Of a DNA stretch of 64,000 nucleotides, positions 17,433 through 26,156 are shown one piece after another (positions within the stretch are counted from its first letter, which is position 1; every line of letters starts with the position of its first letter). The stretch covers positions 62,001-126,000 of the forward strand of contig JABABU010000027.1 of assembly GCA_014238065.1 (NCBI GenBank). The letters are read 5' to 3'. The DNA is from Actinomycetota bacterium. GTDB taxonomy: Bacteria; Actinomycetota; Acidimicrobiia; Acidimicrobiales; Poriferisodalaceae. Made by a program: the position numbers and the translations under genes. A model generated the notes under the pieces. The model did no database searches. It had not been told where the DNA came from and worked only from the letters and a program-made list of their open reading frames with translations.

Positions 17433-19703
17433 TGTGTGAATCACCGGACTCATTTCCCGGATGCTTCGCCACACCCGCTGAGGTGTCAGCGGGAGGTCGA
17501 TGTGCTCGACACCACGGTTCGACAGGGCGTCGATCACCGCGTTGTGGGCAGCAGCGGTTGCTCCGTTGCAACCATTCTCGCCGATGCCGCGGCTGCCGAT
17601 GATGTTCCGGTCCGACACCGCGTTCATCGTGGCTGTCGTCATCGTGCCCACCTCGACAGCTGAAGGAATCGCGTAGTTCGTGAGCATCGCAGTTTCCGGA
17701 TTGCCGTCGGCATCGAACGACATGAACTCCCACAGTGCCTGCGATACACCCGCTATCGCTCCACCGTGTTGCTGGCCCTGGACGATCTCTGGTTCGAGAA
17801 CGACGCCGCAATCGTCGACGGCGACGTGGTCGATCAGACGGACATGACCAGTGTCGGTGTCGACCTCGACGATGGAAGCGTGAGTTCCATACGGATGTGC
17901 CTCTCCGAATGTCGCGTCGTCGCGAATTGCTTCGAGGCAGCCGCGATCAGTCCCCGACGCGATGGCGGCCCACGTGACCCGCTTCGACGGTACGCCCTTG
18001 ACCGAGAGACCCGCAGCCAACCCGGACTCGGCCGCAACCACGACGATGTCGTCCTCTGCTGCCTCGAGTTCGTTCGCCGCGATGGGGCGTCCGGCCTCGA
18101 CAAGATCGTCGCACGCGTTGAGCAGCGCCGAGGCGAGCACCTGACTCGCTCGTGACCCGCCGGTCGTGAGACCGCGATCGATCGCAGCGGTGTCGGAATC
18201 GACGACGTCGACATCGAGTGGATCGACGCCGAGTCGGGTGCTCACGAGATTGGCCCACGTGGTCAGGTGACCCTGTCCATGCGAGGGCGATCCACACGCA
18301 ATCGACACCCGACCAGAGGCGTGGATCTGCACCACAGCGGAATCAGTCGGGTTGCCACGTCCAGATGTCTGCGAGTAACAGGCGAACCCGATGCCAATCT
18401 CGTGCCGCGCCTCGGCAGATCGTCGTTCGCTCTGTTCACGTCGCCAGTGGTCGCGGCGAACGAGCATCACAGCGTGGTCAAGCGCTTCGACCGGATCAGC
18501 CGAGTCATAGGTGACTTCGCCGGCGGCGGTGAGCGGGAAATCGTCACGCGTGTAGAGGTTGCGCCGTCGAAGTTCGACCGGGTCCATGCCGAGCCGTATC
18601 GCTGCGATGTCGAGCGCTCGCTCTCGAGCGTGGTTCGCTTCGGGCTGACCAGCCCCGCGGTACGCACCGACAGGCGGCGTGTTGGTGAGCACGCTTTTGC
18701 CCTTCCACCTGAACTTCGGTGTGCGATAGAGGCCCGCGGCCTGGCGTCGGACCGACACCAGTAACCCGGCGCCACCATGGGCAGCCGATCCGGCATCGCC
18801 GATGGCCGCGAAGTCCATGCCGACAATGTCGCCGGCACCGGTCAACCCGAGCCGGACAGTCGAGTGGATGTCTCGGCCTTGGGACATGCCGGTGAGATTT
18901 TCGACCCTGCCCTGCAACCACCGCACCGATCGGCCGAGCAGAATCGCTGCCTTGGCGACAACCGTGAACTCGACAGGCAGGGCGACTCGGCCCCCGAAGC
19001 CACCACCGACCGCTGGTGCTCTGACCCGAATCTGTTCAGCCGACAGCCCGACGATGGCGGCGAGTTCGCTTCGCATCCCATGTACGCCCTGCGACGTCGC
19101 CCACACGTCCAATCCTCCGTCGGTGGGAGTGACGACGACACCGTCGTTCTCCATCGGAACCGATGTGAGGCGCGAGTTCCTGACGTGGACTTCCACGATG
19201 ACGTCGGCGCCGACCACGGGATCTTCGGCACCATCGTCAATCTGGTGGACAAGGTTCGTGCCAGCGTCTGGGTACATCGGCGGCGCAGCTTCGGAGCGCT
19301 CCGGCACGACGATCGGTTCGAGCGGAGCGAGTTCGGCGAACACGAATTCGGCAGCGTCCTCGGCAGCTTCTCGTGTCTCGGCGATGACGACCGCCACGGC
19401 CTCGCCCACATGGCGAACCGTGTCCTTCACCAACGGGTAGCGGGTCATCGTCAGCGGAAGCGATGGCACGTGCACCTGGCGTTCGAGGCCGATCGTTTCA
19501 CCCGTGAATACGGCAATGACTCCTTCCATCTGCTCGGCCTCGCTGACGTCGACGGCGACAACGTTCGCGTGAGCCTCTGCCGATCGCACAAAGTGCGCGT
19601 GGAGACAATCGGGTACCTCGAGGTCAGCAACGAACTTCGAAGCACCAATGAGCAGATCAGGATCCTCGAGTCGCATCCCTTTCACTCTCGCGCAGCTGGA
19701 CAC
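17415..19703 (-). CDS. Xanthine dehydrogenase/aldehyde oxidase family molybdenum subunit
   Basis: A 762-residue protein covering the complete large subunit. The N-terminal hammerhead domain contains [18 protein letters not shown]. The molybdopterin domain shows [44 protein letters not shown] and [16 protein letters not shown]; the Glu of the last motif is the catalytic base. It lacks the CoxL AYRCSFR loop, so it belongs to the broader form II group. No FAD or 2Fe-2S subunit genes are adjacent, so the electron-transfer partners must be encoded elsewhere. Substrate unknown (aldehyde or N-heterocycle hydroxylation). Confidence 0.88.
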   Translation of the reverse strand: MSSCARVKGMRLEDPDLLIGASKFVADLEVPDCLHAHFVRSAEAHANVVAVDVSEAEQMEGVIAVFTGETIGLERQVHVPSLPLTMTRYPLVKDTVRHVGEAVAVVIAETREAAEDAAEFVFAELAPLEPIVVPERSEAAPPMYPDAGTNLVHQIDDGAEDPVVGADVIVEVHVRNSRLTSVPMENDGVVVTPTDGGLDVWATSQGVHGMRSELAAIVGLSAEQIRVRAPAVGGGFGGRVALPVEFTVVAKAAILLGRSVRWLQGRVENLTGMSQGRDIHSTVRLGLTGAGDIVGMDFAAIGDAGSAAHGGAGLLVSVRRQAAGLYRTPKFRWKGKSVLTNTPPVGAYRGAGQPEANHARERALDIAAIRLGMDPVELRRRNLYTRDDFPLTAAGEVTYDSADPVEALDHAVMLVRRDHWRREQSERRSAEARHEIGIGFACYSQTSGRGNPTDSAVVQIHASGRVSIACGSPSHGQGHLTTWANLVSTRLGVDPLDVDVVDSDTAAIDRGLTTGGSRASQVLASALLNACDDLVEAGRPIAANELEAAEDDIVVVAAESGLAAGLSVKGVPSKRVTWAAIASGTDRGCLEAIRDDATFGEAHPYGTHASIVEVDTDTGHVRLIDHVAVDDCGVVLEPEIVQGQQHGGAIAGVSQALWEFMSFDADGNPETAMLTNYAIPSAVEVGTMTTATMNAVSDRNIIGSRGIGENGCNGATAAAHNAVIDALSNRGVEHIDLPLTPQRVWRSIREMSPVIHTPNAGV

Positions 19704-19739
19704 CCGGCGTTAGCCTCATCGCGTCGCAAAGGAGAAACT

Positions 19740-20693
19740 ATGAACGTCGAGACCTACACAGGACTCGGTCTCCACCAGATGTTCGACGAGGAGCGAGTCG
19801 GGCTCACAGTCAACGGACGTGAAAACGCGGAACTGGCCAACGCACTCAACACCGAGGGCGATGCGGCATACCACCCTTGCCCTCAGGCATTCCGCGAGGG
19901 CGACACTTCTCGAGGCACAGTGATCCACCTCGAGGAGTGGACCCAGTCCGACATTTTCGCGAACACCACCCGCGGATTGGCTGTCTACCAACCTGCAGTC
20001 GTTCCGACAGGACCGGCTCCATTGATGGTCTTCAACGACGGACTCTGGTACCTGGACGAAGCCGGATCAGTCCGCGCAGCTGCAGTCCTCGACACACTCA
20101 TCGCACGAGGCGATCTCCCCTCGATGGTTGCGATCTTTCTCATGCCCGGCCGCCCGCAGCCTGACCCATCAAGCACGGCCGACGACTACGACAGCGAGCA
20201 GCATGTCGCAGCAAGCAACCAGCGCCGCCACGAATACGACAGCCTGACCGACGCCTACGTCACCTTCCTCGACGAAGAACTCATTCCCAGTCTGGCCTCG
20301 CAATTCGGATTGGTAATCAGTGACGACCCCGCAGAGCGAGCCATTTGTGGCATCAGCAGCGGCGGCATCAGCGCATTTACCGCCGCCTGGTTCAGACCTG
20401 AGTCGTTCGGAAAGGTGCTCAGTCACTGCGGTTCATTCGTGAACATCCTGGGAGGCCACAATTACCCCTACCTGATTCGTAGTACCGAGCGGAAGCCGAT
20501 CCGCGTGATGCTCACCAGCGGAGAGTTGGACGGCAACATCATCACGGGCAACTGGCCGCTCGCGAACCAGCAGATGGCCGCCGCGCTCGACTTCGCCGGA
20601 TACGACCATCGATTCGAGTTCGGCAGAGGGGGCCACAACCTCCGTCACGGCGGCGCAATTTTCGCCGACTCGTTGCGGTGGCTGTGGCGCTGA
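19740..20693 (+). CDS. Enterochelin-esterase-like serine hydrolase
   Basis: A 317-residue alpha/beta hydrolase of the putative esterase family. [18 protein letters not shown] carries the nucleophile elbow GxSxG, and GHNYPYLIR and [11 protein letters not shown] contain His candidates (the last positioned as the catalytic His). The start is ATG 19740, preceded by AAAGGAG (19728-19734). A TAGCCT hexamer at 19711-19716 is a plausible -10 box. It may hydrolyse ester bonds; substrate unknown. It is divergent from the molybdenum-enzyme gene. Confidence 0.82.
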   Translation: MNVETYTGLGLHQMFDEERVGLTVNGRENAELANALNTEGDAAYHPCPQAFREGDTSRGTVIHLEEWTQSDIFANTTRGLAVYQPAVVPTGPAPLMVFNDGLWYLDEAGSVRAAAVLDTLIARGDLPSMVAIFLMPGRPQPDPSSTADDYDSEQHVAASNQRRHEYDSLTDAYVTFLDEELIPSLASQFGLVISDDPAERAICGISSGGISAFTAAWFRPESFGKVLSHCGSFVNILGGHNYPYLIRSTERKPIRVMLTSGELDGNIITGNWPLANQQMAAALDFAGYDHRFEFGRGGHNLRHGGAIFADSLRWLWR

Positions 20694-20703
20694 GACCCCA
20701 ACC

Positions 20704-21351
20704 GTGAGCATTCGCGGCACCTACTCGCCGAACTCGGCTGTCATCCGCGCTCTCGCCTACTTCGCGGTTTGCTGGATCATTGCGGGGCTGTCTGGGGTGA
20801 CAGCGACCGTGTTCGGCGAAGCAATTGCGACATCGAGCCAACTCCAATCTGTCGAGTGGTGGATGTCCACGGTCGGATGTCTCACGGTGATCGTCGTCGC
20901 GTACGGCGTGATCTGGCCGAAGGGGACCGTTACTCATGACCGGCGCAGGCACACACCGATGGTCCTTGGTTTCGGGTTGCTGTGGGGCATCTCACAGGGT
21001 CAGCTCTATCTGGCCATTCGCATGGGGGCAGCTGAGATCAACGACAACAGGCTCGTCATCGGCGTTCTCACCTTTGGCGTCATCTCCACCGTCACCGGTC
21101 TCTGGCACGACCGCTACTGGGACCGCTTCGTATCTCCGCCACACAACATCCAAGCGTGGAACGGTCGCAAGGTTGTGTTCTGTCACGTGCCCAACCTCGT
21201 GGTCACGCTGACCTATCTCGCTGTGCACGACAACCACGCGATCTTCGTTGCACTTCAGACGCTCGCCCTGGTTCTCTCGACTTGGTTCATGCATTTCCCA
21301 GCACCCACCTGGCCCCTCGGCCCAGGATCGGGCGAGCCACGCGTCGGCTAG
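20704..21351 (+). CDS. Hypothetical multi-pass membrane protein
   Basis: A 215-residue protein with five or six hydrophobic segments, among them AYFAVCWIIAGLSGVTATVF and CLTVIVVAYGVIWP. It contains His/Trp-rich loops (GLWHDRYWDRF, HDNHAIF). No known catalytic motif is seen. It follows the esterase gene by 10 bases and probably shares its transcript. Its stop codon lies next to the operator at 21353. Confidence 0.65.
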   Translation: MSIRGTYSPNSAVIRALAYFAVCWIIAGLSGVTATVFGEAIATSSQLQSVEWWMSTVGCLTVIVVAYGVIWPKGTVTHDRRRHTPMVLGFGLLWGISQGQLYLAIRMGAAEINDNRLVIGVLTFGVISTVTGLWHDRYWDRFVSPPHNIQAWNGRKVVFCHVPNLVVTLTYLAVHDNHAIFVALQTLALVLSTWFMHFPAPTWPLGPGSGEPRVG

Positions 21352-21352
21352 C

Positions 21353-21377
21353 GTTCCGTTCAGAGGAACGCCGTTTC
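21353..21377 (+). promoter_or_regulatory. IclR-type operator site A
   Basis: GTTCC-N7-GGAAC-N3-GTTTC, 25 bp, oriented toward the decarboxylase/isomerase-like gene whose GTG lies 15 bases downstream. The first and third half-sites are direct repeats 20 bp apart; the first and second form a palindrome. Confidence 0.7.
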
Positions 21378-21392
21378 ACCGGGGAGCATCAC

Positions 21393-22139
21393 GTGCCTGA
21401 CGTCGTTGGATACCGAGCCAAGATCGGTGTGATCGTCCCGTCGACGAACACCGTTGTCGAACACGATCTGAACCGCATTCGGCCCGCAGGTGTCACATTT
21501 CACAGCGGCCGGTTCTTCGTCGAGGCAACCGACCTCAGCAGCGACGAGGCGTTCCTGTACTTTCTCGACCTGATCCGCGACACCATTCCAACCGCCGTTC
21601 GCGACGTGATGACGTGCGAACCGGACCACATCCTCATGGGCATGTCGGCCGAGACCTTCTGGGGCGGCAAAGAGGGAAATGCCGCGTTCGAGGCACGGGT
21701 CAGGGAGATCAGTGGCGACCTTGGCATCACATCTGGTGCTGATGCCTGCAACGCGGCTCTCGAACGTCTCGGCGTCGAGCGCATTGCGTGTATCACTCCG
21801 TATCAAAGTGTCGGCGACGAGCAAGTCCATGGCTACTTCACCGAATGCGGATACGACGTAAAGCGCGTCCACGGCCTGAAGTGCGCGACCGCAACGTCCA
21901 TTGCCGACGTCACTCCGGAGACCATCGTGGACGAACTCCGGAGACTCGACGGCGACGACATCGACGCCATTGTTCAGTGCGGGACGAACCTGTCGATGGT
22001 CGAGGTCGCCGACCAGGCCGAGCGCTGGCTCGGGAAGCCGGTCCTCGCCATCAATGCCGTCTGCCTGTGGCACGCCCTTCGCACGATGGGATTCGACGAT
22101 CAGTTCAGCGGCCATGGGATGATGCTGCGTGAGTTCTGA
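21393..22139 (+). CDS. Maleate isomerase / arylmalonate decarboxylase family protein
   Basis: A 248-residue member of the Asp/Glu/hydantoin racemase superfamily. KIGVIVPSTNTVVEHDL is the conserved opening (PSxNTxxE). LMGMSAETFWGG fills the first catalytic loop, where maleate isomerase has Cys; IVQCGTNLSMVEVAD carries the second-loop Cys. One Cys retained with the other replaced is the pattern of arylmalonate decarboxylase. The start is GTG 21393 with GGGGAG 6 bases upstream. It probably acts on a substituted maleate or malonate. It overlaps the next monooxygenase gene by 11 bases. Confidence 0.8.
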   Translation: MPDVVGYRAKIGVIVPSTNTVVEHDLNRIRPAGVTFHSGRFFVEATDLSSDEAFLYFLDLIRDTIPTAVRDVMTCEPDHILMGMSAETFWGGKEGNAAFEARVREISGDLGITSGADACNAALERLGVERIACITPYQSVGDEQVHGYFTECGYDVKRVHGLKCATATSIADVTPETIVDELRRLDGDDIDAIVQCGTNLSMVEVADQAERWLGKPVLAINAVCLWHALRTMGFDDQFSGHGMMLREF

Positions 22140-23373
22140 CTCGTCGGGTCCGCATGTCGCCGTCATCGGAGCAGGGCCGGTGGGCTGCGTTGCCGCCGCT
22201 GTTCTTGCAGACCTCGATATCCGCGTCACCATCTTCGAGGCCGCGCCACAGCTTCCGCTCGAACTTCGAGCCTCGACGTTTCATCCCGCCACGCTCGAAC
22301 TGCTGACACCCCTCGGGGTGGTTCCCGAAATGATCGAACGCGGCCTCGTCGCCGAACGATTCGCGTACCGCGACCGGCGTCACGGCCTCGTTGCCGAGTT
22401 CGATCTCGGATCGGTGGGCGACGTGACGCGATACCCGTTCAGACTGCAGTGCGAACAGTTCAAGCTGTGCCAGATCTTGCTGGACCGGTTCGCAGCGAAC
22501 GAGGCCGTCGAGGTCCGCTTCTCCATGCCGGTTGCCCGAGTTGACCAGAACGACCACCGGGCGACAGTGCACTTCACCTCTGGCGAGTCAGAAAGCTTCG
22601 ACGCCATCGTGGGCGCCGATGGTGCGGGTAGCAACGTCAGAAAGGCGCTCGACCTCACGTTCGAGGGGATGACCTACGCCGATCGGTATGTCGTCGTGTC
22701 GACGCCGTTCGACATGGCCGTCCATCTCGACGATCTCTCCTACGTCAACTACATCAGTGACCCCGATGAGTGGCTCGTGTTGCTTCGCACGGTCGATCTG
22801 TGGCGAGCGCTGTTTCCAGTCGGCGACGACGAATCGGACGAACAGGCGTTGTCGGACGAGAGTGCTGAACGCCGCCTGCAGAGCGTCGTTTCGCGACCCG
22901 AACGCTACGAGATCGCCCACAGAACGATTTACCAGGTCCATCAGAGGGTCGCGAACGAGTTCCGGGTCGATCGCGCCGTCATCGTGGGCGATGCCGCGCA
23001 CATCAACAACCCACTCGGCGGCATGGGCATGAACGGTGGCGTCCACGACGCGGTGCTGCTCGGACGCGGTCTCGCTGGGCACCTCAACGGTCAGATCACC
23101 AGCCAGCAACTCGACCACTTCGCGACCATTCGACGCGACCTCGCCATCGACTACGTCCGACGCCACACCCATGCGAACGCGGTGAGTCTGGCGGCACCAT
23201 CTGGTGAGGCCAGACAAGCGGCACTCGCCAACATGGCAGTCACTGCCCGCGAACCAGATGAGGCCCGCCAGTACGTCCTCCAGGCTTCGATGATCAAGGC
23301 TCTGTGGTCGATGGAAGCCGAACTCGACAGTGTTCACGCTTGGCCGGACGGGCTCGCGAGACCTCTTTCCTGA
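22129..23373 (+). CDS. FAD-dependent aromatic-type monooxygenase (PheA/TfdB group)
   Basis: A 414-residue class A flavin monooxygenase. HVAVIGAGPVGCVAAAVLAD is the GxGxxG dinucleotide motif, IFEAAPQ the acidic end of strand 2, DAIVGADGAGSNVRKAL the DG motif, and VIVGDAAHINNPLGGMGMNG the GD motif. Such enzymes hydroxylate phenolic or N-heteroaromatic rings using NAD(P)H and O2. The GTG start overlaps the preceding gene, so both are under operator A. A role in hydroxylating a pyrrole- or aromatic-derived intermediate is inferred from context. Confidence 0.88.
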   Translation: MSSDSSGPHVAVIGAGPVGCVAAAVLADLDIRVTIFEAAPQLPLELRASTFHPATLELLTPLGVVPEMIERGLVAERFAYRDRRHGLVAEFDLGSVGDVTRYPFRLQCEQFKLCQILLDRFAANEAVEVRFSMPVARVDQNDHRATVHFTSGESESFDAIVGADGAGSNVRKALDLTFEGMTYADRYVVVSTPFDMAVHLDDLSYVNYISDPDEWLVLLRTVDLWRALFPVGDDESDEQALSDESAERRLQSVVSRPERYEIAHRTIYQVHQRVANEFRVDRAVIVGDAAHINNPLGGMGMNGGVHDAVLLGRGLAGHLNGQITSQQLDHFATIRRDLAIDYVRRHTHANAVSLAAPSGEARQAALANMAVTAREPDEARQYVLQASMIKALWSMEAELDSVHAWPDGLARPLS

Positions 23374-23404
23374 TCTCGTTCACCGGTGCTGTCGGTGCAA
23401 CGGT

Positions 23405-23429
23405 GTTTCGTTGACCGGAACAGTGTTTC
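23405..23429 (+). promoter_or_regulatory. IclR-type operator site B
   Basis: GTTTC-N7-GGAAC-N3-GTTTC, oriented toward the secreted-protein gene at 23480. The N7 spacer contains TTGACC, which serves as the -35 box of an apparent promoter, so a bound regulator would cover the -35. Confidence 0.72.
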
Positions 23430-23439
23430 GTTCTAGCCT
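23411..23439 (+). promoter_or_regulatory. Sigma70-type promoter overlapping operator B
   Basis: TTGACC (23411-23416), a 17-base spacer and TAGCCT (23434-23439) match an actinobacterial housekeeping promoter. The -35 lies between the operator's palindromic half-sites, suggesting direct repression or closely coupled activation. Confidence 0.6.
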
Positions 23440-23479
23440 CACCGCCCAAGCGACCAACGGGTCGAGACGGGGAGTTCCA

Positions 23480-24097
23480 ATGTCGCGCAAAGCAACGTCC
23501 ATCTTCGTACTTGTGATGCTTGCCATTGCCATAACTGGCAGCCCAGCGGCCGCCGATCACGGTGAGGGCCACAACGGTGAGACGATGGTGCTGTCGAACT
23601 CAGAGGGCCTGGAAGACGGCGAAACCCTCACCGTCGAACTCACGAGTTTCCTCCCCGGAGCCACGGTCACAGTCGTCACCTGTTACCGATATCCAGCAGC
23701 AGGACCTTCAGACTGCGAACTCAGCAATTACGGCATGCACACGGCAAGCATCGGCAATGACGGATCGGCGACAATCGAGTACCCCGTGTCACACGTTCCT
23801 GATCGGTGCGATGCCTCGACACCCTGCTTCATCGTTGCCGGCGACGGCATCGGCGCAAACGCCAACTACGCGGCAGTCGAAGTGACCTTTAGTGGTGCAG
23901 TGGCTTCCGAGACCACAGAGGCACCGTCCACCACTGCAGCACCGGCCACCACTGCAGCACCGGCCACGACCGAGTCACCATCGGCTGCCGATGGTGACGA
24001 TGGCGGAACCAACACGGGGCTCATCATCGCGATCATCGCGATCGCGGCAGCCGTCATCGGTGGCGGCGCCTACGTCGCCAAGAGCCGCAAGGGCTGA
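23480..24097 (+). CDS. Secreted neocarzinostatin-like domain protein with C-terminal anchor
   Basis: A 205-residue protein. A signal peptide (SIFVLVMLAIAITGSPAAA) leads into an Ig-like domain (SEGLEDGETLTVELTSFLPG, VVTCYRYP, CDASTPCFIV) with paired cysteines. Its layout resembles the neocarzinostatin/macromomycin family, which binds enediyne chromophores. A TTAAPA-repeat linker follows, then a membrane helix (GLIIAIIAIAAAVIGGGAYV) and a short basic tail, so the domain is displayed outside the cell. The ATG has GGGGAG 5 bases upstream. It is under operator B. Binding of a hydrophobic ligand at the surface is plausible but unproven. Confidence 0.72.
   Translation: MSRKATSIFVLVMLAIAITGSPAAADHGEGHNGETMVLSNSEGLEDGETLTVELTSFLPGATVTVVTCYRYPAAGPSDCELSNYGMHTASIGNDGSATIEYPVSHVPDRCDASTPCFIVAGDGIGANANYAAVEVTFSGAVASETTEAPSTTAAPATTAAPATTESPSAADGDDGGTNTGLIIAIIAIAAAVIGGGAYVAKSRKG
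23930..23965 (+). repeat. Two exact 18-bp tandem units encoding TTAAPA
   Basis: The 18-base unit (ACCACTGCAGCACCGGCC) occurs twice in tandem, in frame, in the Thr/Ala/Pro linker of the anchored protein. Imperfect continuations flank it. Such repeats can vary the length of a cell-wall spacer. Confidence 0.85.
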
Positions 24098-24106
24098 CCG
24101 ACACAA

Positions 24107-25345
24107 GTGCGTCGAATCTGGCCGGCGTACACGCTGATCGCGCTCTTTGCGGCCTCGTGTGGTGACAGCGAGGGCGCTGCCCCGACCTGGCAGGCCCAGT
24201 TCGGAAGCCAGGAGGACGAGACTGCCTTCGCTGTGGCCTCGTTGAACGATGGGAGCGTCGTCACCGCCTTCTCGACAACGGGCTCCATCGGCGAATCGAA
24301 CAACGGCAACCGCGATGTCGTGCTGATGCGCTTAGATTCTTCAGGGGACGAACTGTGGACCGTCCAGTTCGGAGGACCGGCCAACGATTCACCGCTCGGC
24401 GTCTCGGTCTCGAGCGACGGCCACATCTACGTCGGCGGTTACACCGAAGGTGATCTCGCTGGCCCGAACCAAGGGTCAGCAGACGTGTGGGTCGCGCAGT
24501 TCGGCCAGGACGGTGCCGAGCAATGGCGTCGACAGTTCGGCGGCGAGCAGTGGGACCGGGGTTTCGACGTCACGGCCTTCGACGACGGGGTGTACGTGTC
24601 TGGTTACACCGCGAGTGTGCTCGACTCGGCCTCCGACCGCGACGGCTTCGACGGGTTCGCGGCCCGGTTCGAAGCTGATGGGACCCAGAGTTGGATACGA
24701 CAGTTCGGCACCGATAGCACCGATTGGGGACAGGGATCGGCACTCGCTCCCGACGGTGGGATCTATGTCACCGGATACACCGAGGGCGACTTCGGTGGAC
24801 CCAATCTCGGTGACAAGGATGCGTTCGTTGTCCGACTCGGCCCCGACGGCAACCTGATCTGGGTTCGTCAGTTCGGCTCGGAAGGACTCGACTGGACTCA
24901 AGGCGTGGGCACTGCTGACAACGGAGGGGCTCTTGTTGCTGGATCAACCGAAGGCGACGTGGCCGCCGGCAATGCGGGGGGACGGGACGCTCTCGTCGCT
25001 GCCTTCCATGCCGACGGCACCCAGAGGTTCGCCACGCAGTTCGGCACCTCAGAGCTCGACACGGTGTTCGGCGTCAGGCAGGTCGGCGATCGGATCGTGG
25101 CAACGGGGTCGACGGCTGGTTCTTTGCCGGACACGATCGGTGCCGGCGATGCAATGCTGCTATGGCTCGACTCGGAAGGTGAGATCGTCCACAGAACGAT
25201 CATCGGTTCCGCAGCCCTGGACGAAGGGACGGGTCTCGACGTCACCGGGTCCGAATCCTTCGTGTACGTCGGATACACCTACGGCGATGTGGCCGCCAAG
25301 AACGCCGGCGGGGCAGACATCATCATCGGCGTCCTCGCGGGGTAG
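24107..25345 (+). CDS. Lipoprotein with SBBP-type beta-propeller repeats
   Basis: A 412-residue protein. The signal peptide ends in a lipobox (LFAASC, Cys18). It is followed by about seven ~50-residue repeats, each with a W-x-x-QFG core (WQAQFGS, WTVQFGG, WRRQFGG, WIRQFGT, WVRQFGS) and a Y-V-x-G-Y-T-x-G-D strand (YVGGYTEGD, YVTGYTEGD). This is the SBBP beta-propeller repeat. It should be tethered to the outer face of the membrane and may bind a ligand or partner. It starts at GTG, 9 bases after the anchored protein, in the same operon under operator B. Confidence 0.82.
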   Translation: MRRIWPAYTLIALFAASCGDSEGAAPTWQAQFGSQEDETAFAVASLNDGSVVTAFSTTGSIGESNNGNRDVVLMRLDSSGDELWTVQFGGPANDSPLGVSVSSDGHIYVGGYTEGDLAGPNQGSADVWVAQFGQDGAEQWRRQFGGEQWDRGFDVTAFDDGVYVSGYTASVLDSASDRDGFDGFAARFEADGTQSWIRQFGTDSTDWGQGSALAPDGGIYVTGYTEGDFGGPNLGDKDAFVVRLGPDGNLIWVRQFGSEGLDWTQGVGTADNGGALVAGSTEGDVAAGNAGGRDALVAAFHADGTQRFATQFGTSELDTVFGVRQVGDRIVATGSTAGSLPDTIGAGDAMLLWLDSEGEIVHRTIIGSAALDEGTGLDVTGSESFVYVGYTYGDVAAKNAGGADIIIGVLAG

Positions 25346-25372
25346 CTTCATGACGTGGCGGTTGTGAACAGC

Positions 25373-25397
25373 GTTCCGCTGAACGGAACAGCGGCTC
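25373..25397 (+). promoter_or_regulatory. IclR-type operator site C
   Basis: GTTCC-N7-GGAAC-N3-GGCTC: a perfect palindrome core with a degenerate third half-site. It lies 18 bases before the preferred start of the racemase-family gene, about the same distance as site A from its paralogue. Confidence 0.6.
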
Positions 25398-25415
25398 TCC
25401 ATGGCTGAGACGGAC

Positions 25416-26156
25416 ATGTCCGCCGTTGGGCGACGGGGCCGCCTGGGCGTGATCGCGCCCTCGACGAACACCGTCGTCGAACATGATCTGGCCATGATCC
25501 GGCCAGACGGCGTGACCTTCCACACCGGCAGGATGTACATCGAGAACCCCGCGCTCGACAGCGACGAATCCTTCGAGTTGCTGCTTGGTGAGATACGCCA
25601 ATCGATTACCACAGCGATCCGAGACGTCATGACCGCGAAACCGACTCACCTGCTCATGGGAATGAGCGCCGAGACGTTCTGGGGCGGCATCGCAGGGAAC
25701 GCCGCCTTCGAGAAACGGGTGCACGACCAGAGCGGCCTTTCCGTCACAACCGGGGCGCGGTCATGCCGAGATGCGTTGTCAGCGTTCGGTGCCGAACGCA
25801 TCGGAGTGTTCAGCCCATATCAGCCAGTGGCCGACCGACAGGTGTCGGCCTATTTCACCGAAGCCGGATTCGAAGTAGCCGCCGTCACAGGCCTCCGGTG
25901 CGACTCGGCAACGTCCATCGCCGAAGTGCACGAGCCAGAGATCAATCACATCGTGGAGCAGGTTGACGGACCCGATGTCGACGCGATCGTCCAGGTCGGC
26001 ACCAACCTGTCGTTCGTTCGTCAAGCTGCCGCACTCGAGGCGGAACTCGACAAGCCAGTACTGGCCATCAACGTCGCAACCCTGTGGCACGCGCTGCGGA
26101 CGACCGGCATCGACGACCGCATCCACGGGTTCGGGAGGATCCTTGCCGAACACTGA
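25416..26156 (+). CDS. Maleate isomerase / arylmalonate decarboxylase family protein (paralogue)
   Basis: A 246-residue paralogue of the protein at 21393. It shares GVIAPSTNTVVEHDLAMIRP, LLMGMSAETFWGG and ALRTTGIDDRIHGFG. In the second catalytic loop it reads IVQVGTNLSFVRQ: the Cys of the paralogue is Val here, so it may have lost or changed its chemistry. Another Cys lies in GARSCRDAL. The start is set at ATG 25416 because this aligns with the paralogue's N-terminus; ATG 25401 adds five residues. It heads the operon that encodes the LIV-type transporter. Confidence 0.75.
   Translation: MSAVGRRGRLGVIAPSTNTVVEHDLAMIRPDGVTFHTGRMYIENPALDSDESFELLLGEIRQSITTAIRDVMTAKPTHLLMGMSAETFWGGIAGNAAFEKRVHDQSGLSVTTGARSCRDALSAFGAERIGVFSPYQPVADRQVSAYFTEAGFEVAAVTGLRCDSATSIAEVHEPEINHIVEQVDGPDVDAIVQVGTNLSFVRQAAALEAELDKPVLAINVATLWHALRTTGIDDRIHGFGRILAEH

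Noticed and set aside
18777-19739. Upstream extension of the esterase frame by ~320 codons.
   Set aside because: This part lies antisense to the molybdenum-enzyme gene; the ATG at 19740 has a strong ribosome site and the family N-terminus begins there.
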